Part shown: positions 16,131-25,349 of the stretch, piece after piece | How the letters are laid out: the number at the start of each line of letters is the position of its first letter | How positions within the stretch are numbered: position 1 is the stretch's first letter | NCBI RefSeq assembly: GCF_024584705.1 | Contig: NZ_CP097384.1 | Span: 5,952,001 to 6,016,000 of the forward strand | Length of the DNA stretch: 64,000 bases | Reading direction: 5' to 3' | Source of the DNA: Blastopirellula sp. J2-11 | GTDB lineage: Bacteria > Planctomycetota > Planctomycetia > Pirellulales > Pirellulaceae | Notes under the pieces: generated by a model | What the model was told of the DNA's origin: nothing | The model's database searches: none | Seen by the model: the letters and a program-made list of their open reading frames with translations, nothing else | Position numbers and translations under genes: made by a program

Positions 16131-17057
16131 ATGAGCGGAAAGTTACGAAAAAGTTATGACGCAGTAGTGATCGGCGGCGGACCGGCTGGGTTGAGCGCGG
16201 CGCTGGTGTTAGGCCGCGCTTGTCGCGAAGTGCTGCTGGTCGATGCTGGGGCGGGACGGAATGCGCCCGCGACGGCGATTCATGGCTTTTTGGGGCACGA
16301 TGGAACGTCGCCCAGCGAATTGCGGCGGATCGGGAGAGCGCAGTTGCAGCCGTACGATGTCGATGTGCAGGATGCGACGGTGACGAGCGTCAAAAAATTA
16401 GACGCTGGATTTGAAATTGCAATCGACCAGGCGATTGTGCAATGTCGGACGTTGATTTTGGCGACCGGCATTGCGGACAAGTTGCCGGAGATCCCCGGCG
16501 CCAAAGTTTGGTGGGGCCGCGGCGTGTTGCTTTGTCCCTATTGCCATGGCTGGGAGATCCGCAATCAACCCTGGGCGTTTATGGCGCCGACCAAACAACT
16601 GATCGACCGGGCGACGATGCTGTTGGGCTGGACCAAAGATCTGACTTACTTGTGCGGTGACGTGCAGTTGCCGCCTGATCAGCGGCGCTGGCTGACGGAG
16701 CATGCGATCGCAATTCGCGAAGAACCGATCGTCGCCTTCGAAGGCGTGGAGGAGCGTTTTACCGGCGTCACTTTTGCCCAGGGAGAACGACTCGACTGCG
16801 CGGCGGTTTTTGTCGCTTCGCGATTCTCGCAACAATCGCCGCTGGCGGTGCAATTGGGCTGTGAGGTAGAGGCTGAGGGGCACATCGCCGGAATGATTAA
16901 AACCGAGTTGAATGGAGTGACTTCGGTCGCCGGGTTGTTCATCGCAGGCGACGCCGCATCGGCCGGCGCAACGAGCGTCGCTTCGGCCGCTTCCGAAGGA
17001 ATGATGGCCGCGGTTTCCGCCAACATGACAATGTTGAAAGCGGAAGCCGCTTTGTAG
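16131..17057 (+). CDS. Thioredoxin-reductase-like FAD/NAD(P)H oxidoreductase
   Basis: A cytosolic flavoprotein of the thioredoxin reductase superfamily, 308 residues. The FAD-binding motif VVIGGGPAGLSAALVLGRA begins at residue 12, the redox CPYC is at 135-138, and GLFIAGDAASAGATSVASAA is the C-terminal FAD motif. The middle lacks a clear GGG/AG NADPH motif; instead it reads FMAPTKQLIDRATMLLGW, so the pyridine-nucleotide site appears altered. The ATG at 16131 follows GGGAAG and is preferred over an earlier in-frame start that would overlap the regulator gene. It is convergent with an AraC regulator. A partner thioredoxin is not nearby. Confidence 0.85.
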   Translation: MSGKLRKSYDAVVIGGGPAGLSAALVLGRACREVLLVDAGAGRNAPATAIHGFLGHDGTSPSELRRIGRAQLQPYDVDVQDATVTSVKKLDAGFEIAIDQAIVQCRTLILATGIADKLPEIPGAKVWWGRGVLLCPYCHGWEIRNQPWAFMAPTKQLIDRATMLLGWTKDLTYLCGDVQLPPDQRRWLTEHAIAIREEPIVAFEGVEERFTGVTFAQGERLDCAAVFVASRFSQQSPLAVQLGCEVEAEGHIAGMIKTELNGVTSVAGLFIAGDAASAGATSVASAASEGMMAAVSANMTMLKAEAAL

Positions 17058-17099
17058 CGCGGCTGCGCTTGGTATCGTTCCATCACGCCGGTCTGGTCT

Positions 17100-17918
17100 T
17101 CATCTGCGGCCGGCATATTGACCGGGCGTCTGGCCGAATTGACGACGGAAGTGAACGGCGAGATGGCTTTGTGAGGCGAAACCGACATCCAAGGCGATCG
17201 CCGCCAGTTTTCGCTCGGTAGTTTCCAGCAGTTCTTTCGCCCGCAGAAGTCGCCGCTGGACGACGTATTGATGCGGCGTGAGCCCGGTCGCCGTCTTGAA
17301 CGCGCGGGAAAAATGCCATTGGCTAAGGCCTGCAACCGCCGCGAGTTGGGGGACCGAAAGAGCACGGCCAAGATGGGCGTCGATGTAACGCGCCACCTGC
17401 TGCAGGACCGCAGTATCGAGCGGGGATCGCACAAGCGGCGGTCGCTGCGTCCCGGCGGCTTGTAGCAGGCGAACGGTGAGAGCCGTTCCGAGCGACTCAG
17501 AAAAAAGCTGGTCGCCCGACGATTGATCCCGACCCGCTTGGGCCAGCGTCAGCGCCGATCGAACCAAGAACGGGTCGCTGCGAATGACGGCTGGTTGAAC
17601 GCTGAGCGTTGGCTCGCCCATCGAGTTGGCGACGCGCTGGAGAAAATCGACGGTGATGCGAATGGTCACGCACTCGCAGTCCGTTTCCCAACGCGTGCTC
17701 CAGACTTTTTGGGCTGGCCAGACAATCGCGTCGTCGGCCGACGGCAGGCCAACGGATTGAGCGGTCGTTTTGTTTCCCCAGTTGGCGATTCTCGGCGGAG
17801 CGAGAAAAACGGTCAGCATATGAAAGTCATGCGCATGCGGCCGGTTCATCCGAGCACGGACATTGCCCGAATGGGCAGCGTGAAACCCGGCGGAAATCCC
17901 CAGGCCAGGCTGCGGCAT
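17100..17918 (-). CDS. AraC family transcriptional regulator
   Basis: A 272-residue regulator with an N-terminal cupin-like ligand domain (RPHAHDFHMLTVFL near residue 26; Trp- and Cys-containing core to about 110) and a C-terminal double HTH (about 170-270). HTH signatures are LSVPQLAAVAGLSQWHFSRA and FKTATGLTPHQYV, with DVGFASQSHLAVHFRRQFGQ as the second helix-turn-helix. It ends 42 bp from the convergent flavoprotein gene. No operator is visible, so the target genes are unknown. Confidence 0.92.
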   Translation of the reverse strand: MPQPGLGISAGFHAAHSGNVRARMNRPHAHDFHMLTVFLAPPRIANWGNKTTAQSVGLPSADDAIVWPAQKVWSTRWETDCECVTIRITVDFLQRVANSMGEPTLSVQPAVIRSDPFLVRSALTLAQAGRDQSSGDQLFSESLGTALTVRLLQAAGTQRPPLVRSPLDTAVLQQVARYIDAHLGRALSVPQLAAVAGLSQWHFSRAFKTATGLTPHQYVVQRRLLRAKELLETTERKLAAIALDVGFASQSHLAVHFRRQFGQTPGQYAGRR

Positions 17919-18287
17919 CGATACGATCGGCGTTGTCTCGGACAGGGGGTTCTCCTTGTAGAAACGAGTAAGCGATCTATTGGTAGCGGACGATAGGGAG
18001 AGAGACTGTGAGTTGGCTTACTCAGAGAATCGCTAATCTGCGTGACGTTTACCTGAGATGCAGGCCGGCGGCGAGCTATTTGGACCACCCTGACTCGGTT
18101 GGGAAAAAAGGCGCCCCATTTCCACTCGCGTCTCGAACTGGTGTAACGTCTCTTTCTTTCATTCCCTTGCGGTCTAAGAAACGATCGATTGCGGCGAATT
18201 GAATTATTAGGCGGCTTGCTGAATTTCTCTGGGGTCGCCACACTGAGCCTGGTTGAATTCTTCCTTTTTCTGGAAAGCCGCCGCGCC
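17919..18287. other. Divergent promoter region, no feature seen
   Basis: 369 bp between the AraC gene (minus) and the CaCA exchanger (plus), presumed to hold both promoters. The frame of the exchanger is open from 18189, but the first ATG compatible with the family start is at 18288. I see no repeat, RNA or clear operator. Confidence 0.4.
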
Positions 18288-19373
18288 ATGTTTTGGCCTA
18301 TTGTGTGGATGATAATCGGGCTGGTTGGGCTCGTTGTAGGGGGTGAGTTACTGGTTCGCGGAGCGTCGAAATTGGCGGCGCTGGCCGGGATTTCTCCGCT
18401 GGTCGTCGGTTTGACGGTCGTTGCGTTTGGGACCAGCGCACCGGAGTTGGCGGTTTCGCTGAGCGCCAGCTTGCAAGAGAATACCGACATCGGCGTCGGC
18501 AATGTGGTCGGCAGCAATATCTTTAACGTGCTAGCGGTATTGGGAATGTCGGCGCTGGTTGCGCCGCTGTTAGTCTCAAGCCAATTGGTGCGTTTGGACG
18601 TGCCGCTGATGGTGGCGATTTCGTTTTTGGTGTTGGCGCTTGGTTGGGATGGAGAAATCAGTCAGTTGGATGGCGCCATCTTGTTTGGCATTTTGGTCAT
18701 CTACCTGGTTTGGCTGGTCTATCAAAGTCGCAAAGAGCAACAAGCCGTCAAGGATCAGTTCGCCGGTGAGTATGGAACTCAAGAGAAGCTGAGCGCCGGC
18801 ACGTTGTTGGTGCAATTGGCGCTGATCGCGGCCGGTCTGATCGCGCTAACCTTCAGCGCACAATGGTTGGTCGCCGGAGCCAGCGAGATCGCGCGTTACT
18901 TTGGGATGAGCGAACTGTTAATCGGGTTGACGATCGTCGCGGTCGGCACGTCCTTGCCGGAAGCGGCGGCGTCGGTGATGGCCAGCATCCGCGGCGAACG
19001 CGATATCGCCGTCGGCAACATCGTCGGCAGCAACATCTTTAATATCTGCTGCGTGTTGGGGTTATCGGCGCTCGTGCCGCCGAGCGGCATTCCTGTTTCG
19101 GATGAGGCGTTGCGGTTTGATATTCCGGTGATGATCGCGGTCGCGGTCGCCTGCTTGCCGATCTTCTTTACGGGTTACTCGATTGCACGATGGGAAGGCC
19201 TGTTGTTCGTTTTCTACTACTTCGCCTACACCGGCTATTTGATTCTGGATGCGTTCAAATCGCCGCTGGTCTACCCGTACCAGGTGATGATGCTGGGCTT
19301 TGTCGTGCCGCTGACGGTGATCACGTTGTTGGTGACCACCTGGCGGGCGCTGCGGAGACCAGCAACGGCTTAG
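18288..19373 (+). CDS. Calcium/sodium antiporter (CaCA family)
   Basis: Exchanges Na+ or H+ for Ca2+ across the inner membrane. The protein has two inverted halves, each with an alpha-repeat: GLTVVAFGTSAPELAVSLSA with VGNVVGSNIFNVLAVLG, and GLTIVAVGTSLPEAAASVMA with VGNIVGSNIFNICCVLG. The paired Glu (APE, LPE) and the two GSNIFN motifs that bind the cations are intact. About ten to eleven helices and 361 residues fit the YrbG type. The start at 18288 (MFWPIVWMIIGL) is where the first helix begins. It is apparently monocistronic. Confidence 0.95.
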   Translation: MFWPIVWMIIGLVGLVVGGELLVRGASKLAALAGISPLVVGLTVVAFGTSAPELAVSLSASLQENTDIGVGNVVGSNIFNVLAVLGMSALVAPLLVSSQLVRLDVPLMVAISFLVLALGWDGEISQLDGAILFGILVIYLVWLVYQSRKEQQAVKDQFAGEYGTQEKLSAGTLLVQLALIAAGLIALTFSAQWLVAGASEIARYFGMSELLIGLTIVAVGTSLPEAAASVMASIRGERDIAVGNIVGSNIFNICCVLGLSALVPPSGIPVSDEALRFDIPVMIAVAVACLPIFFTGYSIARWEGLLFVFYYFAYTGYLILDAFKSPLVYPYQVMMLGFVVPLTVITLLVTTWRALRRPATA

Positions 19374-19503
19374 CGGGAGAGCGGAGAAGAATTGGTGGCG
19401 CGAGTTTTGAAGTTGTATTCGAGATCGATTCTTGCGAAGAGGTAGAGACGCCGGCGACTGCTAATCGCACAAACTTTAAAACGCGCGGCTTGGGTTACCA
19501 AGA

Positions 19504-20073
19504 CTAAGCGAACATCGCTTCGAACTGCGTCTGGGCGGCGGTGAACGCTTCGTCGCTGATGACCGGTTGCAGACCTTGCGACGACGGCGGATTGGGGAGT
19601 TCAATCCAGCTTTTACAGCCGGCGATCTCTGGGGTCTCTACATAAAGTTGGACTTGCGGCGCAGCGAAGATGCGGACCAGAAAGAGGTAGAGTCCCGGCT
19701 CGCGATAGTGGAACCGCGTTCGCACCGTGTCTGCGGCCAGGATATGCATGCCGGTCAATTTGTCGAGCAATGTTTCTTGCGTGATGTACCGAACGTCTTC
19801 GACGACGGCCAGCAGGTCGACGGCGAAGCGATTGCCGCCGGCATGCTTTTCGCGCAGTTGGGCCAGCAATTGTTGACCGTCGCTGGAGAGTTGATCGGGC
19901 GATTGATGAAAGCGGGTTGGCCAAAACCAAAACGCGTCATGCTCGGCCCGAAACTGATCATCTTGTTCGCGAATGCCGCCCTTGCGGAGCAAAAGATGTT
20001 GTCGACCTGCGCGCAGCGCAGCGCAGACGACATCCCACTCTTTCATGACGTAAGGGCAGTTCGCTTCGTTCAT
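19504..20073 (-). CDS. DUF1802 family protein
   Basis: A 189-residue soluble protein matching DUF1802, whose signature KEWDVVCAALRAGRQHLLLR and KGGIRE is near the start (about residues 12-37). The family function is not known. GGAAG lies 8 nt before the ATG at 20073, which decides the start. It begins 22 bp after the MocR-type gene on the same strand, so the two are probably co-transcribed. Nothing in the sequence shows an enzyme motif. Confidence 0.85.
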   Translation of the reverse strand: MNEANCPYVMKEWDVVCAALRAGRQHLLLRKGGIREQDDQFRAEHDAFWFWPTRFHQSPDQLSSDGQQLLAQLREKHAGGNRFAVDLLAVVEDVRYITQETLLDKLTGMHILAADTVRTRFHYREPGLYLFLVRIFAAPQVQLYVETPEIAGCKSWIELPNPPSSQGLQPVISDEAFTAAQTQFEAMFA

Positions 20074-20095
20074 CACAGAGACTTCCAAGTGGTGG

Positions 20096-21553
20096 TTAAG
20101 TTGCTAGTTGGCGCTTGGCCAAACGGCCCAGCTCGATGATCGCCTGCTCGACGCGATCGCTTGCTTGAATCGCACAATTCAGTCGCACGAAATTGCGAAA
20201 CCGATCTCCCGGCGAAAATAACACGCCGGGCGCGACGCTAATATTTCGCTCGGCCGCTTCTTCAAACAGTTGTACGCTATCAAAGCCGCGGGGGAGTTCG
20301 AGCCACAGGACTTGGCCTCCTTGCGGCGCCGTGGCGCGAGTCTCTTCGGGAAAGTGCTGGTGAACCGAATAGGCCATTTGTCGAGCGCGATCTTGCAGCG
20401 TACGCCGCAGTCGACGTAAATGCAGGTCAAAACCGCCGATTTCCAGGTATTTGGCCACCGCCGATTGCATGGCGATCGAGACAGCCGGATTGAGCGCTAT
20501 TTTCGCTTGTAAAAACGTTTCGAGATAGATCCCCGGAGCACACCACCCGACACGCATGCCGGGCGAGATCGTTTTACTGAACGAGCAGCAATAGAGCACG
20601 ATTCCGTCACGATCGAACGCTTTCAGCGCATTGGGACGCACGCCGGAGTCAAAATGGAGTTCGCCAAAAATATCGTCTTCGATCAGCGGAAGTTGATGCT
20701 CGCTCATGACTTCGACCAACCGACGCTTCGCGGCGTCGGGCATGCGGCAACCGAGCGGATTGTTAAAGTTGGCGATAATCACCGCGGCTTGGATCCGCTT
20801 TTCTTCGGCCAGACGCTCGATCGCATCGACATCGACGCCGGTTTGCGGACAAGACGCTACTTCGATCGCTTTCAGGCCGAGCGTTTCGAGCTTGTCCAAG
20901 ATGCCAAAGTAAGTCGGCGATTCGACCGCGACCGTATCGCCGGGCTGCAGCGCCGCGTGCAGCGCCAGATAGACCGCTTCGCTGGCGCCGCTGGTCGTCA
21001 CAATCTCGGCCGGCGCGACTTCGGCGCCAGCGTCGATCATGCGGCGCGCGATCTCTTTGCGCAGCGGCGGATAGCCGAGCGGAACGTCGTAGCGATGCCC
21101 CAAATCGGGAAATCGCCGCAGCATCTGGCTAAACAAGCGGTTGAGCCGCTGAGTTGGAAAGAGCTCGATGTCGGGCACCGCAGCCCCCAATTTGACCACT
21201 TCCGGCGAGGCCAGCACGTCTTGCAAGCGGCGCGAGAGTCGCGCGACATTGACCCTCAAAGGTCGGATATTCGAGCGTGACGCTTTGGGAGGAAGCGGTA
21301 CGCGGATTGCCGCATCGCGAACAAAGTATCCCGATTTGGGTCGTGCTTCTATGAGCCCGCGACTTTCGAGCAATCGATACGCATGAGTCACCGTTGATAA
21401 CGAGACCGACATCTGCCCGCGCATGCGGCGAACCGAAGGAATTCGGTCGCCGGGGCGCAACGTTCCCTGTTCGATCAACCGCGCGACATGCCCGGCGACG
21501 CGGTCGTAAAGGCGTTGTTCGTCCGCAGATGGCGGCACAGCGACGTCAGGCAT
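20096..21553 (-). CDS. MocR-type regulator (GntR helix-turn-helix fused to aminotransferase)
   Basis: A PLP-dependent transcription factor, 485 residues. Residues about 12-75 are a GntR winged helix (LRPGDRIPSVRRMRGQMSVS, followed by RLLESRGLIEARPKSGYFV). The remainder is a class I aminotransferase fold with GASEAVYLAL, the Asn-rich NFNNPLG, and the PLP Lys in CSFSKTISPGMRVGW. I chose the ATG at 21553 because AGGGGAA precedes it; the longer frame starts in a region with no ribosome site. Relatives control amino acid, GABA or vitamin B6 genes. The DUF1802 gene downstream is a likely co-transcribed partner, and a small membrane gene lies divergently 150 bp away. Confidence 0.94.
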   Translation of the reverse strand: MPDVAVPPSADEQRLYDRVAGHVARLIEQGTLRPGDRIPSVRRMRGQMSVSLSTVTHAYRLLESRGLIEARPKSGYFVRDAAIRVPLPPKASRSNIRPLRVNVARLSRRLQDVLASPEVVKLGAAVPDIELFPTQRLNRLFSQMLRRFPDLGHRYDVPLGYPPLRKEIARRMIDAGAEVAPAEIVTTSGASEAVYLALHAALQPGDTVAVESPTYFGILDKLETLGLKAIEVASCPQTGVDVDAIERLAEEKRIQAAVIIANFNNPLGCRMPDAAKRRLVEVMSEHQLPLIEDDIFGELHFDSGVRPNALKAFDRDGIVLYCCSFSKTISPGMRVGWCAPGIYLETFLQAKIALNPAVSIAMQSAVAKYLEIGGFDLHLRRLRRTLQDRARQMAYSVHQHFPEETRATAPQGGQVLWLELPRGFDSVQLFEEAAERNISVAPGVLFSPGDRFRNFVRLNCAIQASDRVEQAIIELGRLAKRQLAT

Positions 21554-21703
21554 CACAGTTCCCCTGGTTAGGGACCATAACAGATTTGAAACTTTCATCT
21601 GTCATGGTAACAAATCTACTTTTGTGCGCCTGTACTCATTCCAGAAAACGCCGAATACTTGCAATATCCCCAGCGATTCTTTCTCAAGGAGACTCCCCCC
21701 ATC

Positions 21704-21913
21704 ATGTTCTGGACAGCCGTTTATCTGGTGATCTTAGGTTTCTATTTATTAATGTGTCTGGCCACCGTCCTCTATTGGGCGGTATTATCGATAGGAGACG
21801 GTCGCAGTCGCAAATCTCGACCGCAACTAGAATGTCGCGTCCACAAGGCGCCGCGGATCGCTCCGCTGCAAGAGCAACTCTCTGCGGAGAGCAAGGACGC
21901 AACGGAAAGGTGA
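21704..21913 (+). CDS. Small single-pass membrane protein, 69 aa
   Basis: The family is not recognised. It starts with one long hydrophobic helix (MFWTAVYLVILGFYLLMCLA, to about residue 28) followed by a basic, probably cytosolic tail. A strong AAGGAG lies 11 nt before the ATG, which argues that it is translated. It ends directly before the start of a 624-residue membrane-protein gene, so the two are almost certainly one operon and may form a complex. Confidence 0.6.
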   Translation: MFWTAVYLVILGFYLLMCLATVLYWAVLSIGDGRSRKSRPQLECRVHKAPRIAPLQEQLSAESKDATER

Positions 21914-23788
21914 GTGACGCCGTCGAAGGCGCGCCGCCTTGTTTCGTACCGATGGGTGACGATGGTCAAAGATTTGCTGGCGGCGATCTTCCGAAAGAGC
22001 CCCGGCGTCCACTGGACGTCTCGGTGGAACCTGCGCGAGTCGGTGACGTTGATCGCTGTCGTCGCCGGATTGGGGATCATCGAATGGATCGGCCGCACGC
22101 AAACGTCCGAACTTAAAGACTTGGCCTGCGCCATCTTGCTGGCGACAATGTTTCGGTTGGTCTTCTCTCGTTATTTTTGTCGCCGCGTTCGTTGGGCGTC
22201 GGACTTGTCGCGACGAATGCGCCGCGTCTGGAATCGGATCACGGCGATGGTCCGCTATGACTGGGGATTGGATCTGCGCCGCTCACCGCCGATCGAGCGC
22301 GGCTTACCGCGGTTGTTTCTGCTTGCGCCGTTTTTGGCTTTAGCGGCGGTGTCGACGGCGACGTTGTTTACTTATGCGACCGGCGTCACGCTGCGCGAGA
22401 CGGTTCCGGTCGTTTGTTATCTGGCCTATCTAACGCCGATGGCGATCATCTGGGGATCGCTGATCGTGCTGGTGTTTGGAGCGGCCTTCTCACCGGGCTA
22501 TGTGCTGTTTGACGCGTTGCTAGTTTATGGCAAGCGACCCGAACGGGAGTCGTTTCGCTTATCAATGCTGTTCGCATCGATCGTCGCCGGGGGCATCTTG
22601 GCGCTGACGCTGCTCGCGCCGACATGGCTCGCGACGCTGTTGTGGGGTCTGACGTTGTCGTTGAGTCTGACCGTCAACTGGCTGACTCCGGCCTGGCGTC
22701 CCGATTGCCTGTGGCGCAAAGGCGCGACCGAAGTTCGCGCGATGCCGATGTATCTGTTTCTGACGATCACCGATTTATTGATCGCGCTGGTCCCGGCGAT
22801 TCCAGTTGCGCTGGCGCTGGGAGGCGAAGTGATCGGGCTCGGCTCGCATTTTGAAACTTCGCCGATCAGCACCGGACTAGGGCGCCTGGCGATCTGGTAC
22901 GGAACATTCGCGCTGTTCGCGTCGACGTTGTTGATGGAATCGCACTATTTTCTCGCTCGGCTAAGCGATCCGTCGCGCAATAGCCCGTTAGCTTTGCACT
23001 TGAGCGGAGTCGATCGACCTCGTCAGCGGCGCGAGCTGCGCTTGTTGGCGAAGCGGAACGGCTGGAAGGTTCGCTTTGCGCCGAGCGAGCCTGAGCGATT
23101 GGACGTGCGACTGCAAGTCGCCGAGTCCGCGTCGAGAAGGGACGACTCTAGCACGATCTGTTTGCATCTGGACGATCTGGAAGCGGAAGAAACGTTGCTG
23201 CGGATTCGCCGCCGCGATCAAGTCCAAAAGCGACGAACGCTGGTGAAAGGGGTTGAAGTAATTTTTCGCCGCGCGGCGGCCCGCAAACAGCGAGAAGGCA
23301 GCGGCTATTGGTTAGCGCCTCACTACTGGTTCTTTCCGGGGCTGACGCGCGATGTCGTCTCGTCGGACGACGCCAACTCGTTGGATGTGATTCCTCCGCT
23401 CTATCGCGATGTGATGCCGCGCGGGGCGCGACATCACTTTTTTGAAATCTGCCAGGCGTTGGGGGTCGATCTGATCTTTGTCGAAGATGGAGTCGACTTC
23501 TACGCCGTACGACGCGTGCTGCGCGTCATGTTCGAGCGATTCGATATCGACGCCGGTAAGCGACCGCTGGAAGAAGTTCACTTCTCTGGGCTGCCGAAAA
23601 TCCGCGTGTTGATTCACGAATTTACGATCGACCAACCACCGCGAAAGACCAAGTATCCGGAGCCGAGTTATCAATACTTGGGCCGTGCACGAATCTTGCA
23701 CGTCTATCGCGATCGCGGCGAAGATGAAGCGCAAACTCCAACGCCAGACGTGCCAGAGCTGCTGTTGAGCCCGGTCGGGAGTTTCTAG
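21914..23788 (+). CDS. Uncharacterised multi-pass membrane protein, 624 aa
   Basis: I do not recognise the family. The N-terminal half (to about residue 345) carries roughly eight hydrophobic helices, including LFLLAPFLALAAVSTATLFT and IVAGGILALTLLAPTWLATL. The C-terminal half (350-624) is soluble, highly charged, and has alternating strands (KIRVLIHEFTIDQPPRKTKY). The start is a GTG overlapping the upstream stop region; an ATG at 21962 (MVKDLLAAIF) is an alternative. It follows the small membrane gene without a gap and converges on the DUF1501 gene, with a long palindrome between them. I infer an inner-membrane protein with a cytosolic domain. Confidence 0.8.
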   Translation: MTPSKARRLVSYRWVTMVKDLLAAIFRKSPGVHWTSRWNLRESVTLIAVVAGLGIIEWIGRTQTSELKDLACAILLATMFRLVFSRYFCRRVRWASDLSRRMRRVWNRITAMVRYDWGLDLRRSPPIERGLPRLFLLAPFLALAAVSTATLFTYATGVTLRETVPVVCYLAYLTPMAIIWGSLIVLVFGAAFSPGYVLFDALLVYGKRPERESFRLSMLFASIVAGGILALTLLAPTWLATLLWGLTLSLSLTVNWLTPAWRPDCLWRKGATEVRAMPMYLFLTITDLLIALVPAIPVALALGGEVIGLGSHFETSPISTGLGRLAIWYGTFALFASTLLMESHYFLARLSDPSRNSPLALHLSGVDRPRQRRELRLLAKRNGWKVRFAPSEPERLDVRLQVAESASRRDDSSTICLHLDDLEAEETLLRIRRRDQVQKRRTLVKGVEVIFRRAAARKQREGSGYWLAPHYWFFPGLTRDVVSSDDANSLDVIPPLYRDVMPRGARHHFFEICQALGVDLIFVEDGVDFYAVRRVLRVMFERFDIDAGKRPLEEVHFSGLPKIRVLIHEFTIDQPPRKTKYPEPSYQYLGRARILHVYRDRGEDEAQTPTPDVPELLLSPVGSF

Positions 23789-23804
23789 AGTAGGGTCGAG
23801 AAAA

Positions 23805-23880
23805 AGGGGCAGAGAAAAGGGGGGCAGGTCTCAATTTTGCAGCAAAATTGGGACCTGCCCCCCTTTTCTCTTTGCCCCCC
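23805..23880. repeat. 76-bp near-perfect palindrome between convergent genes
   Basis: The left arm ends in GGGGGGCAGGTCTCAATTTTGC and the right arm begins GCAAAATTGGGACCTGCCCC; the centre is a single A at 23841. Arms of about 36 bp match with one mismatch and one short indel. It fills the 103-bp gap between the stop codons of two convergent genes, so it can terminate both transcripts. The length and near identity of the arms go beyond a usual terminator and suggest a dispersed palindromic element. Confidence 0.85.
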
Positions 23881-23891
23881 ATTTCTCTTCC

Positions 23892-25343
23892 TTACGTTAA
23901 GACTTCTTTCACCACGCGGGCTGGTTCGACGCCGGTCAGTTTCATATCGAGCCCTTGGAACTTCACGCTGAAGTGGTTGTGGTCGATGCCTAGCAAGTGG
24001 AGCATCGTTGCGTGCAAGTCGCGGACGTGGACGACGTCTTGGACGGCGTTGTAGCCCAACTCATCTGTCGCGCCGTAGGTCGTTCCTCCTTGGATGGGAC
24101 CGCCGGCCATCCACATGCTGAAGCCTTTGATGTGATGATCGCGGCCGACTCCCCCTTTGCCTTGGAACATCGGCGTACGGCCGAATTCGCCGCCCCAGAC
24201 GATTAGCGTGTCTTCCAACATGCCGCGCTGCTTCAGATCTTGGACCAGTGCGTAGGTCGGCTTGTCGGTCAGGTCGGTGCAGACGCCCATGAACTTCTTC
24301 AGATCGCCGTGGTGATCCCAGCCGCGATGATACAGATGAATGAAACGCACGCCGCGTTCGGCGAGTCGTCGCGCGAGCAGGCAGTTGGAAGCGTACGAAC
24401 CGTCGCCCGGTTTGGCGCCATACATGTCGAGCACGCTTTGCGGCTCGTCCGACATGTCGGTCAGTTCCGGCACTGACATCTGCATCCGATAGGCCATCTC
24501 ATAGGCCGAGATGCGCGTCGCGATTTCCGGATCTTGCAACTTGTCGAGCCGGCCCCGATTGAGCTGCGCGACGGCGTCGACGATCTGTCGTTGCTGCCCC
24601 ACCGAAACGCCGGGAGGATTGCGGACGTAGCTGACCGGATCACCGGTCGAGCTGAACTCAACTCCTTGATAGCGACTCGGCAGAAAACCGGTTCCCCATT
24701 GGCGTGACGCGATTGGCTGCGGATTGCGCCCGCCGACGCTGCTGAGGACGACAAATCCTGGCAACTCGTTGGTTTCGCAGCCCAGGCCATAGTTGACCCA
24801 AGCCCCCATCGACGGTCGCCCGCTGATGACGGTGCCGGTGTTCATAAAGGTATGGGCCGGGTCGTGATTGATTTGCTCGGTCGTCATCGAGCGAATCACG
24901 CAGATGTCGTCCGCCATCTTGGCGTGCCAGGGCAAGAAGTCGCTGATCTCGACTCCGCCGGCGCCATATTTCTTGAACTTGGTCATCGCGCCCAAGCAGC
25001 GCAGCTCTTGCCCTTGCAGTTGCGCGATCGGCTGGCCGGCCGTGAAGGACTCCGGCATCGGCTGGCCATCCATGCGCGACAACTCCGGCTTGTTGTCAAA
25101 CGTCTCGAATTGCGACGGTCCGCCAGACATGCACAGGAAAATGACCCGCTTGATCCGCGACGGAAAGTGAGGAAGGCCCGGCTGGCCGGCAACTCCCGTT
25201 GGCGCCGAAGATTGCGAACCGGCGGCGAGCGCATCCCCAGACAATAGCGAAGCGAGTGCGGTCGAACCGAGTCCAAAGCCGACGTTCGAAAGAAACGTAC
25301 GACGCGAATGTTCAGTCGCAGGGTCGAAGCGAGAAGGATTCAT
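23892..25343 (-). CDS. DUF1501 family exported protein
   Basis: A planctomycete-abundant family with an alkaline-phosphatase/sulfatase-like fold, 483 residues. A Tat-type signal HSRRTFLSNVGFGLGSTALA is at about residues 13-33, so it is probably folded and exported with a cofactor. Downstream the family motifs CMSGGPSQFETFDNKPELS, IRSMTTEQINHDPAHTFMN and VWGGEFGRTPMFQGKGGVGRD are present. The natural substrate is not known. It starts 6 bp after the DUF1549/DUF1553 gene, the standard pairing in this phylum, and likely shares its transcript. Confidence 0.94.
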   Translation of the reverse strand: MNPSRFDPATEHSRRTFLSNVGFGLGSTALASLLSGDALAAGSQSSAPTGVAGQPGLPHFPSRIKRVIFLCMSGGPSQFETFDNKPELSRMDGQPMPESFTAGQPIAQLQGQELRCLGAMTKFKKYGAGGVEISDFLPWHAKMADDICVIRSMTTEQINHDPAHTFMNTGTVISGRPSMGAWVNYGLGCETNELPGFVVLSSVGGRNPQPIASRQWGTGFLPSRYQGVEFSSTGDPVSYVRNPPGVSVGQQRQIVDAVAQLNRGRLDKLQDPEIATRISAYEMAYRMQMSVPELTDMSDEPQSVLDMYGAKPGDGSYASNCLLARRLAERGVRFIHLYHRGWDHHGDLKKFMGVCTDLTDKPTYALVQDLKQRGMLEDTLIVWGGEFGRTPMFQGKGGVGRDHHIKGFSMWMAGGPIQGGTTYGATDELGYNAVQDVVHVRDLHATMLHLLGIDHNHFSVKFQGLDMKLTGVEPARVVKEVLT

Positions 25344-25349
25344 GGCAGG

